Assembly: GCA_038324085.1 (NCBI GenBank)
Contig: JBBQHP010000020.1
Span: 10,390-74,389 of the forward strand
DNA: 64,000 nt
Source: Ga0077523 sp038324085
Lineage (GTDB): Bacteria > Pseudomonadota > Gammaproteobacteria > Burkholderiales > Ga0077523
Direction of reading: 5' to 3'
In this document: positions 9,232 through 19,685 of the stretch, in pieces
Layout of the letters: each line of letters starts with the position of its first letter
How positions within the stretch are numbered: the first letter of the stretch is position 1
The notes under the pieces: generated by a model
Databases searched by the model: none
Told to the model about the DNA's origin: nothing
What the model saw: the letters and a program-made list of their open reading frames with translations, nothing else
Made by a program: the position numbers and the translations under genes

Positions 9232-9852
9232 TCAATGCGAGAGTCGCAGGCGGCGCATGCGGCCTGCGGGCAGCGGCACTTCCTGGTGCGTGGTGAGCAC
9301 AGCCAGGCCCCCGCCTTCGAGATAGGTGCCAACGAGTGCGGCCAGTCGTTGCACCGATTCCGCGTCCAGGGCGGCGAACGGTTCGTCCAGAATCCACAGC
9401 GGCCGGGACTGAGCGAGCCAGAGTCTCGCGAGCGCCGCGCGTCGACGCTGGCCCTGCGAAAGATGCCGCACCGCGAGATCGCGCCGCTCCGCCAGACCGC
9501 TCGCCTCCAGAGCGGCGTCGATCAGTTCCGGCGTCGTCGCGAGTCCGCTCAGCCTCGCACCGAAGCGCAGATTCTCGGCGACCGTCAGGTCGTCCTTCAA
9601 CGCGTTGGCGTGGCCCAGATACTGGATCTCGCGCGCGAAGTCCTCGCCCAGGGCCCGGGCGTTCTCGCCACGCCACCGGACCTCGCCGTCCTCGGCGGGG
9701 CTGAGACCGCACAGGATGCGCATCAGGCTCGTCTTGCCGCAGCCGTTGCGGCCTTCGATCCAGAGCCACTCGCCGGCTTCGAGGGAGAACGACACGTCTT
9801 CGAACAACATTCGTTCACCGCGGCGGCAGGCGAGATTGCGGGCTTCGAGCAT
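9232..9852 (-). CDS. ccmA: Heme exporter ATP-binding protein CcmA
   Basis: This 206-residue ABC ATPase energises release of holo-CcmE from CcmABCD. Walker A is GRNGCGKT (residues 34-41), the ABC signature LSQGQ (131-135) and Walker B LWILDEP (152-158), followed by the H-loop TTHQ near 190. It is the first gene of the eight-gene ccmABCDEFGH operon. The TATAAT at 9895-9900 on this strand is about 43 nt upstream of the ATG and is the probable promoter. No strong ribosome binding site is visible. Confidence 0.96.
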   Translation of the reverse strand: MLEARNLACRRGERMLFEDVSFSLEAGEWLWIEGRNGCGKTSLMRILCGLSPAEDGEVRWRGENARALGEDFAREIQYLGHANALKDDLTVAENLRFGARLSGLATTPELIDAALEASGLAERRDLAVRHLSQGQRRRAALARLWLAQSRPLWILDEPFAALDAESVQRLAALVGTYLEGGGLAVLTTHQEVPLPAGRMRRLRLSH

Positions 9853-9894
9853 GGGTTGCAGACCGGCGAAATGCGTCTATCTGGAGGGCGTCGG

Positions 9895-9923
9895 ATTATA
9901 GCGGAGGCCCTCCCGAAACCTCC
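9895..9923 (-). promoter_or_regulatory. Probable ccm operon promoter
   Basis: A perfect TATAAT (minus strand, 9900-9895) stands alone in the sequence just upstream of ccmA. The -35 position about 17 nt further upstream reads GGAGGT and does not resemble TTGACA, so the promoter may need an activator or use only the -10. The predicted leader to ccmA is about 35-40 nt. Confidence 0.5.
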
Positions 9924-10470
9924 TATCGGCCCGAGAGATCACGCCAAGTATCGAAGGTAAATACCTGATCGGAATTAAAACACACCTTCACATCAATCAC
10001 TTCCACGAAACTTTTGTGAGATTTTCGGTGTCTTCTCCAGAGCTCGTGAGGTTATAATCCGGGCCGTGTTCGCTTCTGCGGGCACGTTCACCCGATAGCA
10101 TCACGCGCAGTTCGTGATGTGCAAACAGATTCAGGGTGGTTGGCCGCACCCCTCTGCAGCCAGCCCCCAGTCAAGGTAGTGAGGCGATCGTCCCAGACTT
10201 GGGAAAGGGTCGTCAAAGTTCCCGGGGCCGCGGCCGAGTCCGCCCCCAAAGCAAATCTAGCAAGCAGGCATCGAACGGCAATGGCGCCCTTGTGCGTTGT
10301 TGCATGGAGAGACATGGAAACTCGATCACGACAGGCCAGGAGAGCTTCGGTGCGCACCAAGCGCACGGCGGCGCCGTTCGTCTGTTCGGATCGAAGGCGT
10401 TCATCGCTGTTCGGCGGGCAGGTCGACCGTCGGATTCGCATCGGCGGCAAGCGACGCCCGTGCGCGCCAA
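9924..10470. other. Gene-poor region with a possible plus-strand transcript
   Basis: About 550 bases separate the ccm promoter from the terminator beside the tRNA. No credible protein is encoded; reading frames present are arginine-rich with no homologous look. Positions 9950-10020 are AT-rich. A perfect TATAAT on the plus strand at 10053-10058 lacks a clear -35. Downstream are small hairpins, for example CATCACG pairing with CGTGATG (about 10099-10121) and CCCAGACTTGGG (about 10193-10204). A transcript from here would end at the hairpin 10471-10502. I could not match it to tmRNA, RNase P, SRP or 6S RNA. Confidence 0.4.
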
Positions 10471-10502
10471 ACAAAAGGCCCCGTGTCGGGGGCCTTTTGT
10501 TT
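10471..10502. terminator. Bidirectional intrinsic terminator
   Basis: CAAAAGGCCCC and GGGGCCTTTTG form an 11-bp stem around a short loop, flanked by a T-rich tract on both strands. It sits directly at the 3' end of the minus-strand tRNA-Ser and would also stop any plus-strand transcript from the upstream gene-poor region. Confidence 0.85.
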
Positions 10503-10594
10503 GGCGGAGAGGGTGGGATTCGAACCCACGTGCCAGGTTACCCTGACCATCTGATTTCGAGTCAGCGCCGTTGTGACCGCTTCGGTACCTCTCC
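10502..10594 (-). tRNA. tRNA-Ser (anticodon CGA)
   Basis: The minus strand folds as a 93-nt class II tRNA. The acceptor stem is GGAGAGG pairing with CCTCTCC, the discriminator base is G, and CCA is encoded. The anticodon loop CTCGAAA contains CGA, read between the near-complementary arms GCTGA and TCAGA; a long variable arm (TGGTCAGGGTAACCTGGCA region) and a T arm with GTTCGAATC follow. CGA reads the serine codon UCG, frequent in this GC-rich genome. serS, the cognate synthetase gene, lies 1.5 kb away. Confidence 0.95.
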
Positions 10595-10605
10595 AGCGGG
10601 CGCGA

Positions 10606-10633
10606 ATTGTAGCACCGGTGACATCGTGGTCAC
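10606..10633 (-). promoter_or_regulatory. Promoter of tRNA-Ser
   Basis: On the minus strand GTGACC (10633-10628) and TACAAT (10611-10606) are separated by 16 nt, a good match to sigma-70 -35/-10 elements. The predicted start point is a few bases upstream of the mature tRNA 5' end at 10594. Confidence 0.6.
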
Positions 10634-10660
10634 GAGCCTTCAGAGGGTCGGAACCTGACC

Positions 10661-12103
10661 ATGCGCCACCTCGTAGCTTCGCTTGCCCTCATCGCAGTCA
10701 CGGCCTCGGCGCCGATCGTTCTGATCGACCGCGAACCGCCGCTGCCGCGGTTCTCCGATGCCGGCGAGCTGGTGGTGCTGACGCGCAACAGTCCCACCAC
10801 GCGCTATCTCGATGCCGACGGCAATTTCATCGGCCTCGAGCACGATCTCGTGGAACTGTTCGCGCGCGATCTGGGCGTACCCGTGCGCTACGTGGAGGCA
10901 GAAAACTACGCGGAGATCCTGCCGAAACTGGAACACAGGCAAGCGCACATGGCGGCTGCCGGCCTCAGCGTGACGCCGGAGCGCAGTCGGCGTTTCCTGT
11001 TCAGCCCGCCCTACATGGAAGTACAGCAGGTGCTGGTGTACAACAGCACGCTGCCGCGCCCGCGCAGCCTCAAGGCACTCGAGGCCAAGCACATCCAGGT
11101 GGTGTCGGATTCGAGCGGCGCCGAACATCTGCGCCGGCTCTCGGGCCGCATGCCTAAACTCGCCTGGGACGAGATCGCGACCGCGAACCCCGAAGATCTG
11201 CTGATGCGGGTATCGGACGGCAGCGCCGCGTATGCAGTCGCCGGCTCGCACATCGTCGATGTGGCCCGCAACTTCTACCCGAACATCGCCAAGGGCATGG
11301 CCTTCGGCGATCTCGAGAAGCTGGCCTGGGCCTTTCCGAAGGATGGCGATCCGTTGCTCGTGCGCCGCGCGCGCGAATTCTTCGCCCGCATCTCGAATGA
11401 CGGAACGCTGAAGCGCCTCATCGACCGCTATTACGGTCATGTCAAGCGGCTCGAGCGCGGCGATCTCGACAATCTGTTCGAGGCAATGCGCACGCGCCTG
11501 CCCGAATACCGTGACCTGTTCCATGAAGCCCAGGAGCTCACCGGACTCGACTGGCGCTTCATTGCCGCGCTGTCATTCCAGGAATCGCGCTGGGATCCTC
11601 TCGCCACTTCGCCCACCGGCGTGCGCGGCATGATGATGTTGACCAGCACCACGGCCGATCGCCTGGGCGTCAAGGATCGACTGGATCCGCGGCAGAGCAT
11701 TCTCGCCGGCGCCAGGTATTTCCGCGACCTGCGGGAATCCCTGCCGGCGCGCATCGCCGAACCCGATCGCACCTGGATGGCGCTGGCCGCGTACAACCAG
11801 GGTCTCGGGCACCTGGAGGACGCGCGCGTCCTCACCCAGCGGCTCGGATTCAACCCCGATACCTGGATCGATATCAAGAAAGCCCTGCCGCTGCTGTCGC
11901 GATCCGATTACTACGTCAGCCTGAAACACGGTTTCGCGCGCGGTGGCGAAGCGCTCGTGCTCACTGAGAACGTGCGTACGTTCTCCGACATCCTCATGCG
12001 CCTGCAGGAGGCTTATCGCCCCGACGCGCCGTTCCTGGACAAGCTGCTCACGACCTTCAACGACGACATGCCCTGGCAGCGACGCCAGGCGCGCGCCAAC
12101 TGA
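10661..12103 (+). CDS. mltF: Membrane-bound lytic murein transglycosylase F (MltF)
   Basis: This 480-residue envelope protein combines a periplasmic solute-binding-like domain (residues ~35-265) with a C-terminal SLT lytic transglycosylase domain (~285-450), the order of MltF. It cleaves peptidoglycan with 1,6-anhydro-muramic acid formation. The catalytic glutamate is Glu308 in SFQESRWDP, followed by GVRGMMMLT where the common form is GLMQLM. An N-terminal hydrophobic segment (residues 3-20) serves as signal or anchor; no lipobox cysteine is seen. It converges with serS, with 20 nt between stops. Confidence 0.92.
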   Translation: MRHLVASLALIAVTASAPIVLIDREPPLPRFSDAGELVVLTRNSPTTRYLDADGNFIGLEHDLVELFARDLGVPVRYVEAENYAEILPKLEHRQAHMAAAGLSVTPERSRRFLFSPPYMEVQQVLVYNSTLPRPRSLKALEAKHIQVVSDSSGAEHLRRLSGRMPKLAWDEIATANPEDLLMRVSDGSAAYAVAGSHIVDVARNFYPNIAKGMAFGDLEKLAWAFPKDGDPLLVRRAREFFARISNDGTLKRLIDRYYGHVKRLERGDLDNLFEAMRTRLPEYRDLFHEAQELTGLDWRFIAALSFQESRWDPLATSPTGVRGMMMLTSTTADRLGVKDRLDPRQSILAGARYFRDLRESLPARIAEPDRTWMALAAYNQGLGHLEDARVLTQRLGFNPDTWIDIKKALPLLSRSDYYVSLKHGFARGGEALVLTENVRTFSDILMRLQEAYRPDAPFLDKLLTTFNDDMPWQRRQARAN

Positions 12104-12123
12104 CCGGCGACTGTCGACGCGCT

Positions 12124-13407
12124 TCAGGGGCGCGTGATGCGCTCTGCGCCATTCATGTAAGGACGCAGCACGACCGGAACCGACACGCTGCCGTCGGCAT
12201 TCTGGTAGTTCTCGAGGATCGCCACCAAGGTGCGGCCGACTGCCAGTGCGGAGCCGTTCAGCGTGTGCAAGAGTTCGGGCTTGCCCTTCTCGTTGCGGAA
12301 TCGGGCCTGCATGCGTCGCGCCTGGAACGCCTCGAAGTTCGAACAGGAAGAGATTTCCCGGTAGGCCTTCTGGCCGGGCAGCCACACTTCGATGTCGTAG
12401 GTCTTGGCCGACGAGAATCCCATGTCGCCCGTGCACAAGGTGACCGTGCGAAACGGCAGTTCGAGGCGCTTGAGGATTGCCTCGGCATGTCCCGTGAGCG
12501 ACTCGAGCTCCGCGAAGGACTTCTCGGGGTGGACGATCTGCACCAGTTCGACCTTGTCGAACTGATGCTGCCGGATCATGCCGCGCGTGTCCTTGCCGTA
12601 CGAGCCGGCCTCGCTGCGAAAGCAGGGCGAGTGGCACACGAACTTCAAGGGCAGCCGTTCCATCGGTACGATCTCGTCGCGAACGATGTTGGTCACCGGC
12701 ACCTCGGCCGTGGGAATCAGATAGAGCTTCTCGGCATCCTTGCGCGGCACCGCGAACAGGTCGTCTTCGAACTTGGGCAGGTTGCCGGTACCGAGCGCGC
12801 TGGCCGCATTCACGAGATAGGGCACGTAGACTTCGGTGTAGCCGTGTTCCTCGGTGTGCACGTCGAGCATGAACTGCGCGATGGCCCGGTGCAATCGGGC
12901 CACGCCACCCTTCATTAGCGTGAAGCGCGCGCCAGCGATCTTCACGCCCGCAGCGAAATCGAGCAGTCCGAGCTGTTCGCCGATGTCCACATGATCCTTG
13001 GGCTCGAACTCGAAAATGCGCGGGTCGCCGATGCGACGCACCTCCACGTTGTCGTCCGATGACCTGCCGGCCGGAACGCTCGCATGCGGCAGGTTCGGCA
13101 CGACGAGAAGCAATTCGGAGAGACTGCCCTGGACGGCATCAAGCTGCCTCTCGCAGGCCGCCACCTCGTCGCCGAGGCCTGCGACCTCGGCCATCAGCGA
13201 CGCCGTGTCTTCGCCCCTGGCCTTGGCCAGGCCGATCCCCTTGGACAACGCATTGCGTTTCGACTGCACTTCCTGCGTGCGGGTCTGGAAGCGCTTGCGT
13301 TCGGCTTCGAGGGCGTTGAAGGCGGCCACGTCGAACTGGAAGCCGCGGTCGGCCAGGCGTTTTGCGACGGCCTCGATGTCGGTGCGCAGGAGCTGGATGT
13401 CTAGCAT
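12124..13407 (-). CDS. serS: Seryl-tRNA synthetase
   Basis: This 427-residue cytoplasmic class II synthetase charges tRNA-Ser. The N-terminal ~110 residues form the coiled-coil arm that reads the long variable arm of tRNA-Ser. The catalytic core has motif 2 in FRSEAGSYGKDTRGM and motif 3 in GRTLVAILENYQ. Length and start (MLDIQLLRTD) are standard. The gene is last of the ftsK-lolA-rarA-serS run, 66 nt after rarA. Confidence 0.97.
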   Translation of the reverse strand: MLDIQLLRTDIEAVAKRLADRGFQFDVAAFNALEAERKRFQTRTQEVQSKRNALSKGIGLAKARGEDTASLMAEVAGLGDEVAACERQLDAVQGSLSELLLVVPNLPHASVPAGRSSDDNVEVRRIGDPRIFEFEPKDHVDIGEQLGLLDFAAGVKIAGARFTLMKGGVARLHRAIAQFMLDVHTEEHGYTEVYVPYLVNAASALGTGNLPKFEDDLFAVPRKDAEKLYLIPTAEVPVTNIVRDEIVPMERLPLKFVCHSPCFRSEAGSYGKDTRGMIRQHQFDKVELVQIVHPEKSFAELESLTGHAEAILKRLELPFRTVTLCTGDMGFSSAKTYDIEVWLPGQKAYREISSCSNFEAFQARRMQARFRNEKGKPELLHTLNGSALAVGRTLVAILENYQNADGSVSVPVVLRPYMNGAERITRP

Positions 13408-13473
13408 GTCGGGTCTGTGGTCTGGTTCAGCCAGGAAGGGCCGGCAATTGCCCGAAGAATACGGTGCCCGCCT

Positions 13474-14823
<1,350 letters not shown>

Positions 14824-14855
14824 CGGAATGTGGAGTTCCTGGGCGCCGGTACCGC

Positions 14856-15479
14856 TCACTGATCGCCGACCACGTCCGCTCCGGGGGGCGGCGTGAAGCG
14901 GAACAAGTCGGCGGCGACCTTCGGATTGCGTTCCAGATGGATGAACTTGATGGTCGTCACCTGGCCGAGGCGGTCGTGCAATTCCATGGTATCCGGGTTC
15001 GCCTTGCGGAAGCCCAGACGCATCTTCTCGAACTGGCTGTCGGGGTCGGTCGGGGTTGCTTCGACCCAGTCGAGGCCGTCTTTTTTCGGCTGCTGCACGA
15101 AGGTGTACGCACGGTCGAGATCGTTGCTGCCCGCGAGCAACGCGGCGGGGCTGGAACCGAGCGCATCGCCCAGCGCTTTCACGGAGACCTGGTCGAGATC
15201 CTTGTCGTAGACCCAGACCTTCGCGCCGTCGCCGACGATGAGCTGGTCGTATGGTTTCAGATAGGTCCAGCGGAACTTGCCCGGCCGTTGGAACTGGAAC
15301 GTGCCGGTGGACTGCGATATCGGTTTGCCGGACGAATCGAGCACGGTCTGAACGAATTCGGCGCGCGCACCATGGACTTCCGCCACGAAATTCTTGATGA
15401 GGTCGGAGCCTGCGGCGGAGGCATCGTGGACAAATGCGAGTGCAGTGATCAGCAGCACGCGCGTCAGGGTATTTTTCAT
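14856..15479 (-). CDS. lolA: Outer-membrane lipoprotein carrier protein LolA
   Basis: This 207-residue periplasmic protein shuttles lipoproteins from LolCDE to LolB. A signal peptide (residues 1-22, ending near HDASA) precedes a mature domain with the LolA features GTFQFQRPGKFRW and DGAKVWVYDKDLDQV. The ATG at 15479 overlaps the ftsK stop (ATGA). Position between ftsK and rarA is the usual one. Confidence 0.95.
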   Translation of the reverse strand: MKNTLTRVLLITALAFVHDASAAGSDLIKNFVAEVHGARAEFVQTVLDSSGKPISQSTGTFQFQRPGKFRWTYLKPYDQLIVGDGAKVWVYDKDLDQVSVKALGDALGSSPAALLAGSNDLDRAYTFVQQPKKDGLDWVEATPTDPDSQFEKMRLGFRKANPDTMELHDRLGQVTTIKFIHLERNPKVAADLFRFTPPPGADVVGDQ

Positions 15480-17779
15480 TCGCTCCTCGCCGGAACCAGC
15501 ACTTCGCGGTTCCCGTTGTTGGCCATGCTCGAAACGAGCCCCGCTCGTTCCATCTGTTCGATCAGGCGGGCTGCCCGGTTGTAGCCGATGCGCAACTGTC
15601 GCTGCACCAGCGAGATCGACGCGCGTCGCGTCTTCAGCACGACGGCGACGGCTTCGTCGTACATGGGATCGGACTCGTTGCCCTCGCCACTGGTTCCGCC
15701 GTCCTCGCCGCCGTCCTCGCCCTCGCTGCTCTCGAGGATGCCATCGATGTACTGCGGTTGGCCCCGTGATTTGAGGTACTCGACCACCTTGTGCACTTCG
15801 TCATCGGCGACATACGCACCATGCACGCGTTGCGGGAAGCCGGTGCCCGGCGGCAGATAGAGCATGTCGCCCTGGCCGAGCAGCGCTTCCGCGCCCATCT
15901 GGTCGAGGATCGTGCGCGAATCGATCTTCGAGGAAACCTGGAACGCGACCCGCGTCGGTATGTTCGCCTTGATCAGTCCGGTGATCACATCCACCGACGG
16001 TCGCTGCGTGGCCAGGATGAGATGGATGCCCGCAGCGCGCGCCTTCTGGGCGAGCCGAGCGATCAGTTCCTCCACCTTCTTGCCGACGACCATCATCAGG
16101 TCGGCCAGTTCGTCGATCACCACCACGATGAGCGGCAGTTCCTGGAGCGGCTCGGGCGCCTCGGGGGTGATGGTGAACGGATTCGTGAGCGGCTGGCCCG
16201 CCTTGTGGGCTTCCCTGAGCTTCGCATTGAAGCCGGCAAGATTGCGCACGCCGAGCGTGGACATCAGCTTGTAGCGGCGCTCCATCTCGGCCACGCACCA
16301 CTGGAGCGCGTAGGCCGCCTGCTTCATGTCCACCACCACCGGCGCCAGCAGGTGGGGTATGCCCTCGTAGACGGACAATTCGAGCATCTTCGGATCGACC
16401 AGGATCAACCGCACCTCGTTCGCGGTCGCCTTGTACAGCAGCGACAGGATCATCGCGTTGATCGCCACCGACTTGCCCGAGCCCGTCGTGCCCGCCACCA
16501 GCAGATGCGGCATCTTCGCGAGATCGGCGACCACCGGCTTGCCAGCGATGTCCTTGCCCATGGCGAGCGTGAGCGGCGAGCCCATGTCCGCGTACACCTG
16601 GGACGACACGATCTCGGACAGGCGAACCACCTGGCGTTTCGGATTCGGGATCTCGAGGCCCATGCAGGATTTGCCGGGAATGGTCTCGACCACGCGAATG
16701 CTGATCACCGACAACGCGCGCGCCAGATCCTTCACCAGATTGACGATCTGGCTGCCTTTCACACCCGTGGCCGGCTCGATCTCGTAGCGCGTGATGACCG
16801 GTCCGGGATAGGCGGCGAGCACCTTCACCTCGATGCCGAAGTCCATCAGCTTCTTCTCGATCAGGCGCGAGGTGTAGTCGAGCGTATCGGCGGAAAGCAC
16901 TTCGACGCTGTCGGCCGGCTCATCGAGCAGTTCGAGCGGCGGCAAGGGCGAATCGGGCAGGTCCTCGAACAACGGCTTCTGCTTCTCTCGCGCCACGCGT
17001 TTGGACTTCGGGATCTCCATGACCGGCGGTTCGATGCGAATCGGTGCGCGCTCGTCGACCTCGAGGCGCCCGCGGGTCACCTCGACCACTTCCTCGCGCT
17101 GGATCGTCGCCTCTTCGCCGAGGCGGCGGTCGCGTCGTTCCTCCAGGCGCGTGGCGAACATGCGCCAGCCGGATTCGAGGGCATGCCCGACCCGCTCCGC
17201 GGCGGCGAGCCAGGACATCCCCGTGAACAGCGACAAACCGATCGCGAGCCCGACGATGAGCACCAACGTTCCCCCGGTGAACCCCAGGCTGGCGAGCAGC
17301 GCGCGCGACAGCACCTCCCCCAGCATGCCTCCCGGCAGGTAGGGCAACGCGACCGACAGGGAGTGCAGGCGCATCGCTTCGAAGCCGGACGAGGCCGCCA
17401 GCAGCAGCCCGAAACCGCAGAGCGCGATGTAGACCGGCCGCCGATCATCGCCGCCCGGGACCTCCAGGCGCCGGTAGAGCCAGTACACGGCGAGGATGCA
17501 CAGGACCACCAGCCACCACGCCGAGAACCCGAAAACGAACAGCAGCAGATCGGCGAGCCAGGCGCCGAAAACGCCCCCGGAATTGGTCACTTCCGGCTCC
17601 GACACCGCATGCGACCAGCCCGGATCGGATGGGCGGTAGGTGGAGAGGATCAACGCCAGGAAAGCCCCGGCGCCGGCGCAGGTGAGCCACCATGCTTCGC
17701 GGATCAGCCGCCCGAGGCGCGGCGGCAGCGGTGGCGCGGCGATTTTCGTGGTTCCCTTGTCAGCGCGCGCGCGGGCCAT
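15476..17779 (-). CDS. ftsK: DNA translocase FtsK
   Basis: This 767-residue protein couples chromosome-dimer resolution and segregation to division. Four to five TM helices occupy about residues 25-200, a short linker follows, then the RecA-like motor with Walker A GTTGSGKS near residue 430 and Walker B LIVVVIDELADLM. The C-terminal winged-helix gamma domain (about 700-765) should read KOPS sites and activate XerCD. I prefer ATG 17779 with AAGGA five nt upstream; a TTG at 17803 would add eight residues but begins only about nine nt from a TATAAT (minus strand, 17818-17813), the likely promoter -10. Confidence 0.95.
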   Translation of the reverse strand: MARARADKGTTKIAAPPLPPRLGRLIREAWWLTCAGAGAFLALILSTYRPSDPGWSHAVSEPEVTNSGGVFGAWLADLLLFVFGFSAWWLVVLCILAVYWLYRRLEVPGGDDRRPVYIALCGFGLLLAASSGFEAMRLHSLSVALPYLPGGMLGEVLSRALLASLGFTGGTLVLIVGLAIGLSLFTGMSWLAAAERVGHALESGWRMFATRLEERRDRRLGEEATIQREEVVEVTRGRLEVDERAPIRIEPPVMEIPKSKRVAREKQKPLFEDLPDSPLPPLELLDEPADSVEVLSADTLDYTSRLIEKKLMDFGIEVKVLAAYPGPVITRYEIEPATGVKGSQIVNLVKDLARALSVISIRVVETIPGKSCMGLEIPNPKRQVVRLSEIVSSQVYADMGSPLTLAMGKDIAGKPVVADLAKMPHLLVAGTTGSGKSVAINAMILSLLYKATANEVRLILVDPKMLELSVYEGIPHLLAPVVVDMKQAAYALQWCVAEMERRYKLMSTLGVRNLAGFNAKLREAHKAGQPLTNPFTITPEAPEPLQELPLIVVVIDELADLMMVVGKKVEELIARLAQKARAAGIHLILATQRPSVDVITGLIKANIPTRVAFQVSSKIDSRTILDQMGAEALLGQGDMLYLPPGTGFPQRVHGAYVADDEVHKVVEYLKSRGQPQYIDGILESSEGEDGGEDGGTSGEGNESDPMYDEAVAVVLKTRRASISLVQRQLRIGYNRAARLIEQMERAGLVSSMANNGNREVLVPARSE

Positions 17780-17927
17780 CAGGTCCTTGATTATTCGAGT
17801 CAAGCATGCGCGATTATAGTCGTGGCGCGCGCGCGGCCGCCATCATCGCGGCGGTCGAATCGACAGCAGCGCAGCCAAGCTGAGAGAATTTGGCCTTTGC
17901 GGCTTCCGCCCCCACCTCATCGGCATC

Positions 17928-18884
17928 ATGGCAAAGACCACGCGACATTCCCGACTCCTGATCCTCGGCTCCGGTCCCGCCGGATACACCGCGGCCGTCT
18001 ATGCTGCACGCGCGAACCTGAAGCCCGTGCTGATCACCGGGCTGGCCGCCGGTGGCCAGCTCATGACCACCACCGACGTCGACAACTGGCCGGCCGACGC
18101 CATGGGGGTGCAGGGCCCCGAGCTCATGGAGCGATTCCAGAAGCATGCCGAACGCTTCGAGACCGAACTCGTCTACGACCATATCCACACGGCAACCCTG
18201 ACCGAGACGCCGTTCCGGCTCGAGGGCGATTCCGGCACCTATACGTGCGACGCCCTGATCATTGCCACCGGCGCGTCGGCGAAATACCTGGGACTTCCTT
18301 CCGAGCATGCCTTCATGGGCAAGGGTGTATCCGCCTGCGCCACCTGCGACGGATTCTTCTTCAAGAACCAGGATGTGGCCGTGATCGGGGGCGGCAACAC
18401 CGCCGTCGAGGAAGCGTTGTATCTGTCGCACATCGCGAAGACCGTGACCGTCGTGCATCGCCGCGACAAGTTCCGTTGCGAGGCGATCATGCGCGACAAG
18501 CTGTTCGCGCGCGCCAAGGAAGGCAAGGTGAAGATCGAATGGAACCACACGCTCGACGAGGTACTGGGTGACAAGAGCGGCGTGACCGGCATGCGCCTGA
18601 AGAGCACCACGGACGGCAGGACGAAGGAAGTGGCGGTCACGGGCACCTTCATCGCGATCGGACACACTCCGAACACGCAGCTGTTCGAGTCCCAGCTCGA
18701 CATGAAGAACGGCTACATCATCACCAGGGGCGGGCTCGAGGGTAACGCGACTGCGACGAGCGTACCGGGCGTGTTCGCAGCCGGCGACGTGCAGGACCAC
18801 GTCTACCGCCAGGCAGTCACCAGCGCCGGTACCGGCTGCATGGCGGCTCTGGATGCGGAGCGCCATCTGGACGCCCTCAGCTGA
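17928..18884 (+). CDS. trxB: Thioredoxin reductase
   Basis: This 318-residue FAD enzyme reduces thioredoxin with NADPH. The FAD-binding GSGPAGYTAA is at residues 14-23, the redox disulfide in ACATCDG has Cys137 and Cys140, and the NADPH-binding GGGNTAVEEA follows. FAD contacts near the end appear in VFAAGDVQDHVYRQ. It is divergent from ftsK across about 150 nt. Confidence 0.97.
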   Translation: MAKTTRHSRLLILGSGPAGYTAAVYAARANLKPVLITGLAAGGQLMTTTDVDNWPADAMGVQGPELMERFQKHAERFETELVYDHIHTATLTETPFRLEGDSGTYTCDALIIATGASAKYLGLPSEHAFMGKGVSACATCDGFFFKNQDVAVIGGGNTAVEEALYLSHIAKTVTVVHRRDKFRCEAIMRDKLFARAKEGKVKIEWNHTLDEVLGDKSGVTGMRLKSTTDGRTKEVAVTGTFIAIGHTPNTQLFESQLDMKNGYIITRGGLEGNATATSVPGVFAAGDVQDHVYRQAVTSAGTGCMAALDAERHLDALS

Positions 18885-19030
18885 GCCCGGCCCGGAAAAA
18901 CGCAATGTCGCCGCGAACCATGCGCATCTGCACGAAGGAGATCTGCGGACGGGCCGCTCCGATTCCATCTTCCTGAGCGGTCCCCGCCGTACGTGTTGCC
19001 AGCAGTCCTCCGGAACTTGCCGCCACTGCC

Positions 19031-19594
19031 ATGCCCGAGAAGCCCGACGATGACGACATCTCCGCCTTCCGCCAGGAGGTGAAGGACGTCGCCCCGATCA
19101 AGGCGAAGACACGCGTCGTCGCGCCGGTCAAACGACCGCCGCCGCTGCCGGTGCAGACCATGAGGGACGAGCAGGCGGCGCTCCAGGACAGCCTCAGCGA
19201 TGTGATCGACGACGACATTGCGGTCGAGGTCGGAGGTGAACTGTCGTACCGACGCGACGGCATTCCGCCCGACGCGCTGCGCAAGCTGCGGCGCGGTGTC
19301 TGGGTCCTGCAGGATCACCTCGACCTGCACGGGCTCACCTCCGACCAGGCGCGGGCGCTGCTCGCGAGTTTCCTCGGCGAGGCGGTCCGGCGCGGCATGC
19401 GCTGCGTGCGTGTGGTCCACGGCAAGGGGCATCGCTCGGCGAGCGGCGAACCGGTCCTCAAGCGCAAGGTCGCGCACTGGCTCGCGCAGCGCGACGAGGT
19501 CCTGGCTTTCGTGCAGGCGCGACCGGAGGATGGCGGTGGCGGCGCCGTCATGGTTCTCTTGAAAAGCGCGAAGCGATCGACCCCCGCGGGCTGA
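19031..19594 (+). CDS. Smr-domain protein (putative nucleic-acid endonuclease)
   Basis: This 187-residue protein has a charged, low-complexity N-terminal half and a C-terminal Smr (MutS2 C-terminal-like) domain. The signature LDLHGLT is at residues 97-103 and VHGKGH at 129-134, the two motifs that define stand-alone Smr nucleases such as SmrA/SmrB. In E. coli SmrB cleaves mRNA at collided ribosomes; whether this protein does so is inference. It follows trxB after about 145 nt on the same strand. Confidence 0.88.
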   Translation: MPEKPDDDDISAFRQEVKDVAPIKAKTRVVAPVKRPPPLPVQTMRDEQAALQDSLSDVIDDDIAVEVGGELSYRRDGIPPDALRKLRRGVWVLQDHLDLHGLTSDQARALLASFLGEAVRRGMRCVRVVHGKGHRSASGEPVLKRKVAHWLAQRDEVLAFVQARPEDGGGGAVMVLLKSAKRSTPAG

Positions 19595-19685
19595 AAAGGA
19601 GTTGAGACCCGCGCAGGATTCCACGAGACTGCGAAGCGTCCCCGGGGCGATGCCGGGGCGTGCAATATCGACGAGGGGAACGACG

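Noticed and set aside
10119..10658. Open frame across the tRNA-Ser and terminator
   Set aside because: It runs through a complete tRNA and its terminator; no ribosome binding site or domain.
15791..18571. A long open frame antisense to ftsK and running into trxB
   Set aside because: It crosses two well-supported genes, has a composition typical of antisense frames in GC-rich DNA, and shows no conserved motif.
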